From positions 1 to 9,627 of the forward strand of contig JAAYQB010000151.1 in the NCBI GenBank assembly GCA_012519525.1: 9,627 bases of DNA, written 5' to 3'. This stretch comes from Bacteroidales bacterium. GTDB lineage: Bacteria > Bacteroidota > Bacteroidia > Bacteroidales > WCHB1-69. Positions 1 to 6,747 of this stretch are shown here, piece after piece. Every line of letters begins with the position of its first letter. The first letter of the stretch is position 1. A program made the position numbers and the translations under genes. The notes below the pieces were generated by a model. It saw only the letters and a list, made by a program, of their open reading frames with translations, did not search any database and was not told the DNA's origin.

Positions 1-116
1 CCTAAAGTTATTGCCTCATAACGTTGAACCGTCCAATTACCTGCTATACGAGGCGCACATGCACTGAATAAAATTGCTGCCAAAGCAATCAACGAAAGTT
101 GAATTGTTGTCTTCAT
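1..116 (-). CDS. small lipoprotein, partial (possibly lipocalin-like)
   Basis: The first 38 codons of a minus-strand gene that leaves the window at its left edge. The ATG is at 116. The N-terminus is a bacterial lipoprotein signal: Lys2, a hydrophobic stretch (residues 5-17) and a lipobox-like FSAC ending at Cys20, which would be lipidated after signal peptidase II cleavage. The mature part begins CAPRIAGNWTVQRYE. The G-x-W pattern soon after the anchor resembles the first conserved motif of lipocalin-like lipoproteins (Blc type), but so little of the chain is visible that this is only a suggestion. A sigma70-like promoter lies 27 or so bases upstream of the ATG. Expected location is the outer or inner membrane, facing the periplasm. 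I am confident about the reading frame and signal, not about the family. Confidence 0.7.
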   Translation of the reverse strand, partial: MKTTIQLSLIALAAILFSACAPRIAGNWTVQRYEAITL

Positions 117-149
117 AATAATAATTATCTGTATTTTAATATAAATTTA

Positions 150-178
150 ATAATATAACAATAACAAATAAATGTCAA
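150..178 (-). promoter_or_regulatory. sigma70-like promoter of the lipoprotein gene
   Basis: On the minus strand there is a perfect TTGACA (173-178), a 17-base spacer and TATTAT (150-155), the ideal geometry of an enteric housekeeping promoter, with predicted transcript start near 143 and a leader of about 27 bases. No TAnnTTTG element of the Bacteroidota type is seen in front of this gene. In AT-rich DNA such a match can arise by chance. Confidence 0.35.
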
Positions 179-190
179 TAATGTTTATTT

Positions 191-234
191 AGTATTATTA
201 GAAAATTGATAATATAAAAAAATGTAATAATACT
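191..234. repeat. 10-bp inverted repeat between fabG and the lipoprotein gene
   Basis: AGTATTATTA at 191-200 is perfectly complementary to TAATAATACT at 225-234, with a 24-base AT-rich loop. It lies 30 bases past the fabG stop codon and upstream of the lipoprotein promoter. There is no clear T-run directly after it on the minus strand, so it is not a textbook terminator. It could be a weak transcript end, an operator, or chance in A/T-only sequence. Confidence 0.3.
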
Positions 235-263
235 CAATGAATTGAATTTATCCGATGCGTGGA

Positions 264-1010
264 TTACACATGCATTCCTCCATCACAGCTAATGGTTTGC
301 CCTGTGATATAGCTTGCTAAATCAGAAGCGAGATAAACTGCCGTATTTGCCACATCGGTAGCAGTACCGGGTTTACGCAAAGGAATGGTTTTTAACCAAG
401 CTTCACGCACTTCAGGATTCAACACTTGTGTCATTTCCGTTTCGATAAATCCGGGAGCTATGGCATTACAGCGGATATTTCTTGAGCCTAATTCTTTGGC
501 TACCGATTTTGTAAAACCAAGCATCCCCGCTTTAGCAGCAGCATAATTAGCTTGCCCCGCATTGCCGTTCAATCCTACGATAGAACTGATATTTATAATA
601 CAACCCGAACGTTGTTTAAGCATAATGGGTTGCACCGCTTTTGTAAGATTAAATGCTGATTTTAAATTAACAGTAAGTACACTGTCCCAATCCGATTCGC
701 TCATACGTAACAATAAATTATCACGCGTAATGCCGGCATTGTTAATCAATATATCAATAGTACCAAAATCTTCGATAATTTGTTTTACCGTTTCTTCCGA
801 TTCACTAAAAGAAGCCGCATTAGAAGCATAAAACTTTGCTTTTACTCCTAAATCACTTAATTGTTTTTCTACTGCCTTTGCGTTTTCATCTTCTTTTAAG
901 TCTGTAAAAGCGATATTTGCACCTTGTTTAGCATAAACAAGTGCTATCTCTTTTCCTATTCCACGTGCTGCACCGGTAATTAATGCAGTCTTATTTAATA
1001 GAAGTTTCAT
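264..1010 (-). CDS. fabG: 3-oxoacyl-[acyl-carrier-protein] reductase FabG
   Basis: A 248-residue classical short-chain dehydrogenase, the usual FabG length. It reduces 3-oxoacyl-ACP to (R)-3-hydroxyacyl-ACP with NADPH in the cytosolic type II fatty acid synthase. Visible motifs: the TGAARGIG dinucleotide-binding turn (12-19), NNAG (90-93), the catalytic tetrad Asn115, Ser143, Tyr156 and Lys160 (YAAAK), IAPGFIETEM (184-193) and a C-terminal GQTISCDGGM typical of FabG. The residues between about 30 and 60 have an acidic TDLKEDE after the second strand, where NADPH-specific FabG proteins more often carry basic residues, so cofactor preference is open. The gene has its own Bacteroidota-type -7 element upstream and is not accompanied by acpP, fabF or fabD here. 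All catalytic residues are present. Another SDR reductase cannot be excluded, but FabG is by far the best fit. Confidence 0.93.
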   Translation of the reverse strand: MKLLLNKTALITGAARGIGKEIALVYAKQGANIAFTDLKEDENAKAVEKQLSDLGVKAKFYASNAASFSESEETVKQIIEDFGTIDILINNAGITRDNLLLRMSESDWDSVLTVNLKSAFNLTKAVQPIMLKQRSGCIINISSIVGLNGNAGQANYAAAKAGMLGFTKSVAKELGSRNIRCNAIAPGFIETEMTQVLNPEVREAWLKTIPLRKPGTATDVANTAVYLASDLASYITGQTISCDGGMHV

Positions 1011-1020
1011 ACGTTTATAT

Positions 1021-1038
1021 TTTTAATTTTAATTTTAA
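1021..1038. repeat. three tandem hexamers in the fabG leader
   Basis: Three consecutive copies of TTTTAA (1021-1038; TTAAAA on the coding strand) occupy the untranslated leader between the predicted fabG promoter and its ATG. Hexamer slippage here would change leader length without touching the coding frame. Likely simple AT-rich sequence. Confidence 0.4.
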
Positions 1039-1053
1039 TTTCTAAATTTTAGT

Positions 1054-1062
1054 GCAAAAATA
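1054..1062 (-). promoter_or_regulatory. Bacteroidota-type -7 element upstream of fabG
   Basis: On the minus strand TATTTTTGC fits the TAnnTTTGC consensus used by the primary sigma factor of Bacteroidota. It lies 44 bases before the fabG ATG, in the 83-base gap after the permease gene, so fabG can be transcribed independently of the upstream operon. A clear -33 TTTG was not found at the expected distance. Confidence 0.5.
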
Positions 1063-1093
1063 CAAATAAATCTTATCGGTTTAGAAAAAATGT

Positions 1094-2317
1094 TTATTTT
1101 TCTTTTACATCCATTACATCTCGTAAAATATTTCCTAATAACATAAAGGTAAGCACAAGCAGCATAATAGCTATTCCCGGCACAATTGCCAAATAGGCAT
1201 AGTCTAAAATAATATAACCATAATTTTCTTTAATCATAGTTCCCCATGAAGGCATAGGTGGCTGTACTCCAATTCCTAAAAAGCTAAGTCCGGCTTCGGT
1301 AAGAATTGCCGAAGCAAAATTGGAGGCAGATATAACAATAATGGTTCCGGATATATTTGGAATAATGTGTTTAAAAATAATAGTTATCGGTCGAAAACCT
1401 AAGGCTTTAGATGCTTCAACAAACTCGCTTTCTCTTAGGCTGATTACTTGTCCTCTTACTACTCTCGCAATATCCACCCACATTGTTAAACCAATTGCTA
1501 TAAAAATCTGCCAAAAACCTGTTCCTAAAGCAAAACTAATGGCTATCACTAACAATAAAGTAGGTATCGACCAAACAACATTGATAAACCACATAATCAA
1601 ATCGTCTATCCATCCTCGAAAATATCCGCCAATTGCTCCCATAAAAACGCCTATTAACAAAGCAATGGCAACCGATACAAATCCAACAGAAAGGCTAACT
1701 CTTGCCCCAATAATAAGTTGACTCAACACATCTCTTCCATATCTATCGGTACCCAAATAATACCTTTTTTGAATAATATGTTTTTCTTTTATTATTTTTT
1801 GCAACTCAGCAATTGCTATTTTATGCGATTGATTATGTATATCTTGAAGATAAACATGTGTTTCATTGCTCAATACTTTGGTATCATTTTTTAAAGGATA
1901 AACAACATCGGCTAAATGAAATAAGGAAATATTATAAGGTGCTGTTTCTTGAAAGCGTTCGACAAGGATAGAATCTTTCAAAAATTGATAGGAAGAAATA
2001 GGAATATAGGTATAGGGATTTACCTGACCAAATAGCATTTTTTTGAAAACATTCACTTTTTCTATCTCTTGATTTTTTCGCACACATAACATGGTAATTT
2101 TAGTTCCGGGCTTTTGCAAACGAATTTCCAATATTTGTTCGTTGGCATAAGGAGTGCTATCGGGAGTAATTAAATAAGCAAGAACCGCTAACAATATCAT
2201 CAAAGAAAGAAAAGCTAACAGCAATTTGCCTTGTTTCTTTTTCTTAAATTTTTGCCATGCTATTTTACTAATAGACTGAGAGGTATATTCTTTTTTATTT
2301 TGAAAAAACAAACCCAT
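1094..2317 (-). CDS. OppC/DppC-like ABC transporter permease with large insert
   Basis: A 407-residue inner-membrane permease of the oligopeptide/dipeptide (OppC/DppC) family. TM1 is at about 32-50; the family signature LGTDRYGRDVLS is at 188-199, followed by TM segments near 208-230, 240-262, 266-285, 322-340 and 372-395. The EAA loop that docks on the ATPase is EASKALGFRPITIIFKHIIP (301-320). Family members are usually near 300 residues. The extra length lies between TM1 and the LGTD motif, giving about 135 residues (52-187) predicted to be periplasmic. It starts 16 bases after the membrane M23 gene, so the two are probably co-transcribed. No OppB partner, ATPase (OppD/F) or binding protein (OppA) is in the window, so those must be encoded elsewhere or this is a reduced system. 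The fold is certain; the substrate is not. Confidence 0.85.
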   Translation of the reverse strand: MGLFFQNKKEYTSQSISKIAWQKFKKKKQGKLLLAFLSLMILLAVLAYLITPDSTPYANEQILEIRLQKPGTKITMLCVRKNQEIEKVNVFKKMLFGQVNPYTYIPISSYQFLKDSILVERFQETAPYNISLFHLADVVYPLKNDTKVLSNETHVYLQDIHNQSHKIAIAELQKIIKEKHIIQKRYYLGTDRYGRDVLSQLIIGARVSLSVGFVSVAIALLIGVFMGAIGGYFRGWIDDLIMWFINVVWSIPTLLLVIAISFALGTGFWQIFIAIGLTMWVDIARVVRGQVISLRESEFVEASKALGFRPITIIFKHIIPNISGTIIVISASNFASAILTEAGLSFLGIGVQPPMPSWGTMIKENYGYIILDYAYLAIVPGIAIMLLVLTFMLLGNILRDVMDVKEK

Positions 2318-2333
2318 AATTCATTTTAACACA

Positions 2334-3275
2334 TTAAGACAAAGCTTGATTAATTTCAGAAGCTTCTTTCAGTATTTGCTCATACTCTTCCGGGGTCAGG
2401 TCAGCAAAAAAATAATGCACGGGATTTACTTTTTGCCCATTTTTAATAACTTCGTAATGAAGATGAGTAGCCACCGACAAGCCTGTGCTTCCCATATAAC
2501 CTATCACTTCTCCTCTTTTAACTCTTTTTCCAGGTTTTACAGCTGTTTTCGATAAATGAGCATAAACGGTTTGATAACCATATCCGTGATTTATAACAAC
2601 ATTAATCCCATAGCCCGAACCGGCATTATCTCTACTTACCACTCCATCGGCAGTAGCATAAATGGGCGTTCCCCTTCTACCGATAATATCAACACCCGTA
2701 TGTCTGCGTAATATTTTATAAATAGGATGATAACGCATTCCAAAACCCGATACGATTTTTGGATTTTTGACCGGTGAGATAGCCGGTATTGAAGCATAAA
2801 TATCTTCTTTTTTTTCACTAAGTTCCCATAATTGTTTATAAGATTCTAATTGCACTTGCGAACGTGCCGTCAATATATCTACCTTACGCGATAGTTCTTT
2901 TAAAGTCTTAGAATAATTTTTTGAATGGCTATTATCTAACAATAAATTTTCAATAGTAATATTCCTATTTTGAATGGGTTCGGCTTCTAATAACACTCGG
3001 TATAAATTATCGTCTTTATACTCCATACCTTGCAAAACATTTGATAAAAGGTCTACTCTTTTATTTATGATGTCTATCTGCATTTCCGTTTCTTCCAACT
3101 CTCTTAAAAGCTGTTTTTCTTTGGGAGATATGAAAATTTTGGAATGAATAAAAATTGTAAGTACCGCAAAAGAAATTCCCGTTAACAAATAAAGAATCAG
3201 TTTTCCTAAACGCTTTTTAAGCGTTACTACTTCCTTTTCAAAAGATAAAGATTTATAATTAAATTTATACTTCAT
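2334..3275 (-). CDS. membrane-anchored M23 (LytM-type) metallopeptidase
   Basis: A 313-residue probable peptidoglycan DD-endopeptidase. A short basic cytoplasmic N-terminus leads into one membrane segment (about 26-48), then a helical, charge-rich region likely to form coiled coil (53-85 and 120-157), then the catalytic M23 domain (about 172-287). Zinc ligands and catalytic residues are all visible: His192 and Asp196 in RHTGVD, His240 in VYAH, and His273 of the HLHYEV motif. The active site therefore appears intact, unlike the degenerate LytM domains of EnvC/NlpD-type activators. The protein would be a type II membrane protein with the enzyme in the periplasm. It sits 66 bases after the TPR/M23/LysM gene and 16 bases before the permease gene, consistent with one operon. 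Its ATG is preceded by a purine-rich GGAG only one base away, so that start is not strongly marked by a ribosome site. Confidence 0.88.
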   Translation of the reverse strand: MKYKFNYKSLSFEKEVVTLKKRLGKLILYLLTGISFAVLTIFIHSKIFISPKEKQLLRELEETEMQIDIINKRVDLLSNVLQGMEYKDDNLYRVLLEAEPIQNRNITIENLLLDNSHSKNYSKTLKELSRKVDILTARSQVQLESYKQLWELSEKKEDIYASIPAISPVKNPKIVSGFGMRYHPIYKILRRHTGVDIIGRRGTPIYATADGVVSRDNAGSGYGINVVINHGYGYQTVYAHLSKTAVKPGKRVKRGEVIGYMGSTGLSVATHLHYEVIKNGQKVNPVHYFFADLTPEEYEQILKEASEINQALS

Positions 3276-3291
3276 TCTCCGGTTATTCCTA

Positions 3292-3321
3292 TTCGTTTAG
3301 CGATGAATTTAAATAAACGAA
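3292..3321. repeat. 8-bp inverted repeat between the two M23 genes
   Basis: TTCGTTTA (3292-3299) pairs perfectly with TAAACGAA (3314-3321) across 14 bases. It lies in the 66-base gap after the TPR/M23/LysM gene and just upstream of the next gene's ATG. Without a T-run after the stem on the minus strand it is unlikely to be a strong terminator. It could fold in the mRNA near the ribosome entry site, or be chance. Confidence 0.3.
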
Positions 3322-3341
3322 AAGCATGTTTTTTTATTGTT

Positions 3342-5141
3342 TTAACGTACTCTCAAATTTCTTCCTTCGCGTATCATATCGCTTTTCAAGCCGTTCAATT
3401 TTTTGATAGCCGAAACACTCGTGCGATATTTGCTTGCAATCAACGACAAGGTCTCTCCTGCTCTTACTTTATGATAGGTAGCCCCACTACTCTTCCCACT
3501 TGCAGATGATGTACTTCTTCCATAAGACCTATAATTATAATAATTAAATGTCTCTTTAGTAATAACTAAAGTATCTGAGTGTAATTTCTTTTTTTCAAAA
3601 TCAATTAGTATTTCCGGATTGATTGGATTACCTTTATAACGTACTTCAAAATGCAAATGCGGTCCTGTAGAACGACCCGTACTCCCTACCAAAGCAATAA
3701 TATCTCCTGCTTTTACTTCCTGATTTTGTGAAACTAACAATTTAGAACAATGTGCATAAAATGTTTCTAATCCGTTTTTATGTCTTACTATCACAAAATT
3801 ACCATACGTTCTGCTTCTTCTGGCAATACGAACAATCCCATCAAATACACAAAATATGGGTTCTCCGTATTGATTTTTAGTATCAACACCATAATGATAA
3901 CGGTAACGTCTCCAACCAAACTTAGATGTAACATCTCCGAAATGAGGCAATTCATAGCCTTCTATAGGATCAAAAAGAGGCAATAAAATACTGTCTTGCA
4001 TGTTTGTAAAATCCGTTTTTGCAATATGTACTGCCACTGAATCCCAGTTTTCAAGCATAATAGCAAGCAATTCATCAGAAATTGTTGCCGTATCATTGTC
4101 ATTATACCAGCCATCATCGAATCCATTTTCATTGTCTTCACCATCATCTAAAAAGAAAACGGCAGCCGGATCATTGAAATAGTAAGGATAAATAGAATTA
4201 ATGAAATCGCTATCGTGAATGCTTTCTACAACTGTCGGTTCAAATTCATAAGCATCATCTTCTTCCTCTTCTTTCACATCATCGGAAGCTAAAAGCTCTA
4301 ACTTTTGTTGGTATTGCTTACTGCAAATATCGGCATTAACATAAGCATAAGCATACATCAATTCGGGAGCTTTATTTTTTTTAACTTTTTTGTAATAAAC
4401 AATTGCTAACGAATCGTTTTGTACACATTGATTCAATTGTCCTGCAATAAAAGCAATTCGATAATAAAATATTTTATCTGTCTTAAATTCGGTTAATAAT
4501 TTTTTCAACAAAGGAATTGCCAAAACATACTGCATTTGTCGTATATGGTTATCGGCTGCAACAATAAGCCAATCATAATAGAGTGAAGACAAAGTATCGT
4601 TACTTATCCCTTTTTCCTTTACACTTATAAGATAGTTATCAGCTTTTTCAAATTCATTAAGGCACATGTATATTTTCGCTAAATATATATGTGCTTCTAT
4701 CTCAGCAGCAGTGTTTTTATATTGTTCTATAATAATCGTAAAATTATTAATGGCTTCCTCGTAGTTTTGTTGACAATAGAAAGCTTTTCCTAATAATAAA
4801 TAAATTTCGGCAATAGCGGGACATACAACAGCTGTATTATTTGCAGCATTATTTAACTCCGTTTTCGCCTTTTGAATCGTCTCTAATAAAAACCGTTCCG
4901 TTTTTTGAGAAGTCTCAAATTTTCCACAATTACATAAAGATAATACAGAAGAATAATCATCTACTATATTGCGTTCTAAAGAAAATAAACATTTATTTAA
5001 TTTTGCTTGTTTTGCCGGCAAATCTTTGAAACACACCTCTTGTTTTTGCGAATTTTGTCCCCGTGTATTCACTGAAAACAGCATTATTAATATTAGCAGT
5101 AAACAATGAAATAATTTCCGATTTTTAGGTATTTTCAACAT
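3342..5141 (-). CDS. secreted TPR - M23 peptidase - LysM peptidoglycan hydrolase
   Basis: A 599-residue exported protein, starting at the ATG at 5141; a TTG one codon earlier is a less likely start. Parts in order: a signal peptide (hydrophobic core about 10-24, cleavage probably near residue 29); a helical repeat region with TPR-like units (about 111-175, more diverged to about 270); an Asp/Glu-rich linker (about 287-352); an M23 domain (about 395-510) with His416 and Asp420 (HYGVD), His464 (FYAH) and the HLHFEV motif (His495, His497); a Ser/Tyr-rich linker; and a C-terminal LysM (556-599, from YHKVRAGETLSLIASKY) for binding peptidoglycan glycan. The catalytic residues are all present, so it should cut peptide crosslinks in the periplasm. 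The TPR part may recruit partner proteins. It heads the predicted operon with the membrane M23 peptidase and permease, from a Bacteroidota -7 element 26 bases upstream. Confidence 0.88.
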   Translation of the reverse strand: MLKIPKNRKLFHCLLLILIMLFSVNTRGQNSQKQEVCFKDLPAKQAKLNKCLFSLERNIVDDYSSVLSLCNCGKFETSQKTERFLLETIQKAKTELNNAANNTAVVCPAIAEIYLLLGKAFYCQQNYEEAINNFTIIIEQYKNTAAEIEAHIYLAKIYMCLNEFEKADNYLISVKEKGISNDTLSSLYYDWLIVAADNHIRQMQYVLAIPLLKKLLTEFKTDKIFYYRIAFIAGQLNQCVQNDSLAIVYYKKVKKNKAPELMYAYAYVNADICSKQYQQKLELLASDDVKEEEEDDAYEFEPTVVESIHDSDFINSIYPYYFNDPAAVFFLDDGEDNENGFDDGWYNDNDTATISDELLAIMLENWDSVAVHIAKTDFTNMQDSILLPLFDPIEGYELPHFGDVTSKFGWRRYRYHYGVDTKNQYGEPIFCVFDGIVRIARRSRTYGNFVIVRHKNGLETFYAHCSKLLVSQNQEVKAGDIIALVGSTGRSTGPHLHFEVRYKGNPINPEILIDFEKKKLHSDTLVITKETFNYYNYRSYGRSTSSASGKSSGATYHKVRAGETLSLIASKYRTSVSAIKKLNGLKSDMIREGRNLRVR

Positions 5142-5166
5142 CAATAGTATTTAATATTTTAAAAAA

Positions 5167-5175
5167 GCAAAAATA
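5167..5175 (-). promoter_or_regulatory. Bacteroidota-type -7 element of the hydrolase/permease operon
   Basis: TATTTTTGC on the minus strand fits TAnnTTTGC and lies 25 bases before the ATG of the TPR/M23/LysM gene. It is the only such element seen ahead of the three-gene unit 5141-1094, so it probably drives the whole unit. No exact -33 TTTG is visible; the expected area is T-rich. Confidence 0.5.
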
Positions 5176-5284
5176 GTTATTTTTTATTTATAAAAAGTCA
5201 TTAAAACACAGAAAATTCACATCAAAAAAATAAAAATTCACTTTAATTTTATATTTTTACTACTATTGACAATTTCTTCTGTTG

Positions 5285-5413
5285 TCATATAAGAGGTATT
5301 TTCACTCTTTTCCCGGCTTCACTAACCACAACAATAATAGATTTTAAACCATCATTCATCTTTTTCTTGAAAAATAACGAACAAATACTCATAGTTTTTT
5401 TATACTTTCGCAT
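5285..5413 (-). CDS. possible 42-residue small ORF or gene remnant
   Basis: An open frame in the divergent intergenic region encoding 42 residues, beginning MRKYKKTMSICSLFFKKK and ending SEAGKRVKIPLI. It is bounded upstream by an in-frame TAA and is followed by a second ORF of 16 codons (5238-5288, MTTEEIVNSSKNIKLK) whose ATG overlaps its stop as ATGA. I do not recognise either product. The chain is basic at the N-terminus with a short hydrophobic patch (SIIVVV). Its start codon overlaps the antisense promoter signal of the rhomboid gene. It may be a small protein, a broken remnant of a longer gene, or an open frame by chance; nothing in the sequence decides this. Confidence 0.2.
   Translation of the reverse strand: MRKYKKTMSICSLFFKKKMNDGLKSIIVVVSEAGKRVKIPLI
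5403..5411 (+). promoter_or_regulatory. candidate -7 element for rhomboid-thpR
   Basis: TACTTTCGC differs at one base from the TAnnTTTGC consensus and lies 52 bases before the rhomboid ATG. It is the best plus-strand candidate in this gap, and weaker than the minus-strand elements in the window. Confidence 0.35.
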
Positions 5414-5463
5414 TTTATTCAATTACTGTTCATATATAAATATGCATTGTTAAAAAAAACAAC

Positions 5464-6135
5464 ATGGTATCAGAAAAAAAAGAGATTATAAGAGCTTTGT
5501 ATTTTCCCTGTAGCTTTGTAGTTTTATTGTGGATTATTTATTTTATTTCGACCAAAATCTCTTTCAATTTAAGCATTTTAGGGCTACATCCTTTGAGTTG
5601 GAAAGGTTTAGCCGGTATTTTTTTTGCTCCTCTGATACATTTAGACTTTGATCATCTATTCAACAACACAACATCATTTATCGTCATAGGTTTTGGATTG
5701 TTTTACTTGTATAAGCGAGCAGCTATTTCCATTTTTTTCTTTATTTATTTCTTAAGTGGATTATGGGGCTGGTTTTTTGCTCGAGAAGGTTATCATATAG
5801 GTGCAAGTGGATTAATTTACGGAATGTTTTTCTTTCTTATCACATCTGCTTTTCTAAAAAAAGAGAGAAAACTTATTGCATTTTCTTTAATAATCATATT
5901 TTTATACGGTGCTATCGTCTGGGGATTTTTTCCCGATTTTTTTCCGGGTAAAAATATTTCTTGGGAAATTCATACAACAGGAGCCGTTGCCGGTGCAATA
6001 GCAGCTTTCTTTTTTAAAAATGAAGGACCCAAAAAACACGATCCTTTTGCTGACGAAGAAGATGAGGAGGAAGAAGAGAACGAAGATGAAGATGCTTATT
6101 GGAAATTACCTAATCAAAACAAAAATTTTAATTAA
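5464..6135 (+). CDS. rhomboid-family intramembrane serine protease with acidic tail
   Basis: A 223-residue polytopic inner-membrane protein. Hydrophobic segments lie near 15-31, 69-84, 87-107, 112-130, 137-155 and 168-184, matching the six-helix rhomboid core. The catalytic dyad is visible: Ser115 in GASG (113-116) and His170 in the last helix (EIHTTGAVAG). His64 and Asn68 (HLFNN) match the H-xxx-N pair that stabilises the oxyanion in GlpG. It should cleave membrane-spanning substrates within the bilayer; the substrate is unknown. After the last helix comes a soluble tail with one of the densest acidic runs in the window (about 195-210, mostly Glu/Asp), predicted cytoplasmic. The stop is 4 bases before the thpR ATG, so the two are probably co-transcribed, though no shared function is known. 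No obvious Shine-Dalgarno precedes the ATG. Confidence 0.88.
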   Translation: MVSEKKEIIRALYFPCSFVVLLWIIYFISTKISFNLSILGLHPLSWKGLAGIFFAPLIHLDFDHLFNNTTSFIVIGFGLFYLYKRAAISIFFFIYFLSGLWGWFFAREGYHIGASGLIYGMFFFLITSAFLKKERKLIAFSLIIIFLYGAIVWGFFPDFFPGKNISWEIHTTGAVAGAIAAFFFKNEGPKKHDPFADEEDEEEEENEDEDAYWKLPNQNKNFN

Positions 6136-6139
6136 AATA

Positions 6140-6712
6140 ATGAAACGCTTATTCATTGCTATCCGGCTCCCTCACGATGAATCTTTTTTAACTGCTTTAT
6201 CCGATTTACGCTCAGTGTCCAATAAATTAGATAAAATCAATTGGATACGCCCCGACAATCTACATATTACCTTAAAATTTCTTGGAGAAACAAAACCCGA
6301 ACTCATTCCTTCTATCGAAAATAAAATAGTCGGTCTAATCAGTGATATCTCGCCTTTTACTATTACTCTTAATCGCATTGGAGCTTTTGGAAGTCGTTAT
6401 CAACCACGTATTATCTGGATAGGCAGTAAGGATACTATCAAAGAAATAGATTATTTACACAAAGGATTAGAAAAACAAATGCAAACACTTGGCTATAAAC
6501 ATAGTTTTGGAAATTTCGTTCCACATGCTACTATAGCTCGTATACATAACATCAACGATAAAAAATTTTTCTGGAAACAAATCGAAAGTCATACTCACTT
6601 ATTCAATTTTAACTTTCAAGTAAAAGAAATTATTTTATTTGAAAGTATATTGCATAACTTATATAATCCTGAATATAAAATTATAAAAAAATTTGAATTG
6701 AATAATGAATAA
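6140..6712 (+). CDS. thpR: RNA 2',3'-cyclic phosphodiesterase (2'-5' RNA ligase family)
   Basis: A 190-residue cytosolic protein of the 2H phosphoesterase family (ThpR/LigT). Both catalytic H-x-T-x motifs are present: HITL at 42-45 and HATI at 129-132, with the conserved KFLGE directly after the first. The N-terminus MKRLFIAIRLP and a length of about 180-190 residues are typical. Family members hydrolyse 2',3'-cyclic phosphates on RNA ends and can join 2'-5' linked tRNA halves in vitro; the role in vivo is unsettled. The frame is open for another 40 codons upstream, but that extension overlaps the acidic tail of the rhomboid gene and has no conserved sequence, so the ATG at 6140 is the start. 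Its stop codon runs into a terminator hairpin. Confidence 0.9.
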   Translation: MKRLFIAIRLPHDESFLTALSDLRSVSNKLDKINWIRPDNLHITLKFLGETKPELIPSIENKIVGLISDISPFTITLNRIGAFGSRYQPRIIWIGSKDTIKEIDYLHKGLEKQMQTLGYKHSFGNFVPHATIARIHNINDKKFFWKQIESHTHLFNFNFQVKEIILFESILHNLYNPEYKIIKKFELNNE

Positions 6713-6746
6713 AAAAACGCCAACATTTCGCCGGCGTTATCTTTTT
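6711..6746. terminator. bidirectional intrinsic terminator
   Basis: AACGCC (6716-6721) pairs with GGCGTT (6733-6738) around an 11-base loop. On the minus strand the stem is followed by seven T residues, ending the tRNA-Val transcript. On the plus strand it is followed by ATCTTTTT, ending rhomboid-thpR. The A/T-run overlaps the last two bases of the thpR stop codon. Confidence 0.85.
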
Positions 6747-6747
6747 G

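Larger units (their letters stand above)
5142..5463. other. divergent intergenic region
   Basis: This 322-base stretch separates two divergently read genes. It holds a -7 element for the minus-strand hydrolase gene, a one-mismatch -7 element for the plus-strand rhomboid gene, and one doubtful minus-strand small ORF (5285-5413) with a second 16-codon ORF overlapping its stop. I see no RNA gene or strong hairpin here. Confidence 0.6.

Noticed and set aside
1320..1721. 133-codon open frame on the plus strand opposite the permease gene
   Set aside because: It is a mirror of a strongly conserved permease region, with no recognisable domain, signal or promoter.
5142..5144. TTG start one codon upstream for the TPR/M23/LysM protein
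   Set aside because: An ATG follows immediately and there is no ribosome site favouring the TTG; ATG at 5141 is preferred.
6020..6139. 40-codon N-terminal extension of the ThpR frame
   Set aside because: It overlaps the rhomboid acidic tail in another frame, is a low-complexity Lys/Ile-rich read of that purine tract, and the family N-terminus MKRLFIAIRLP begins exactly at 6140.
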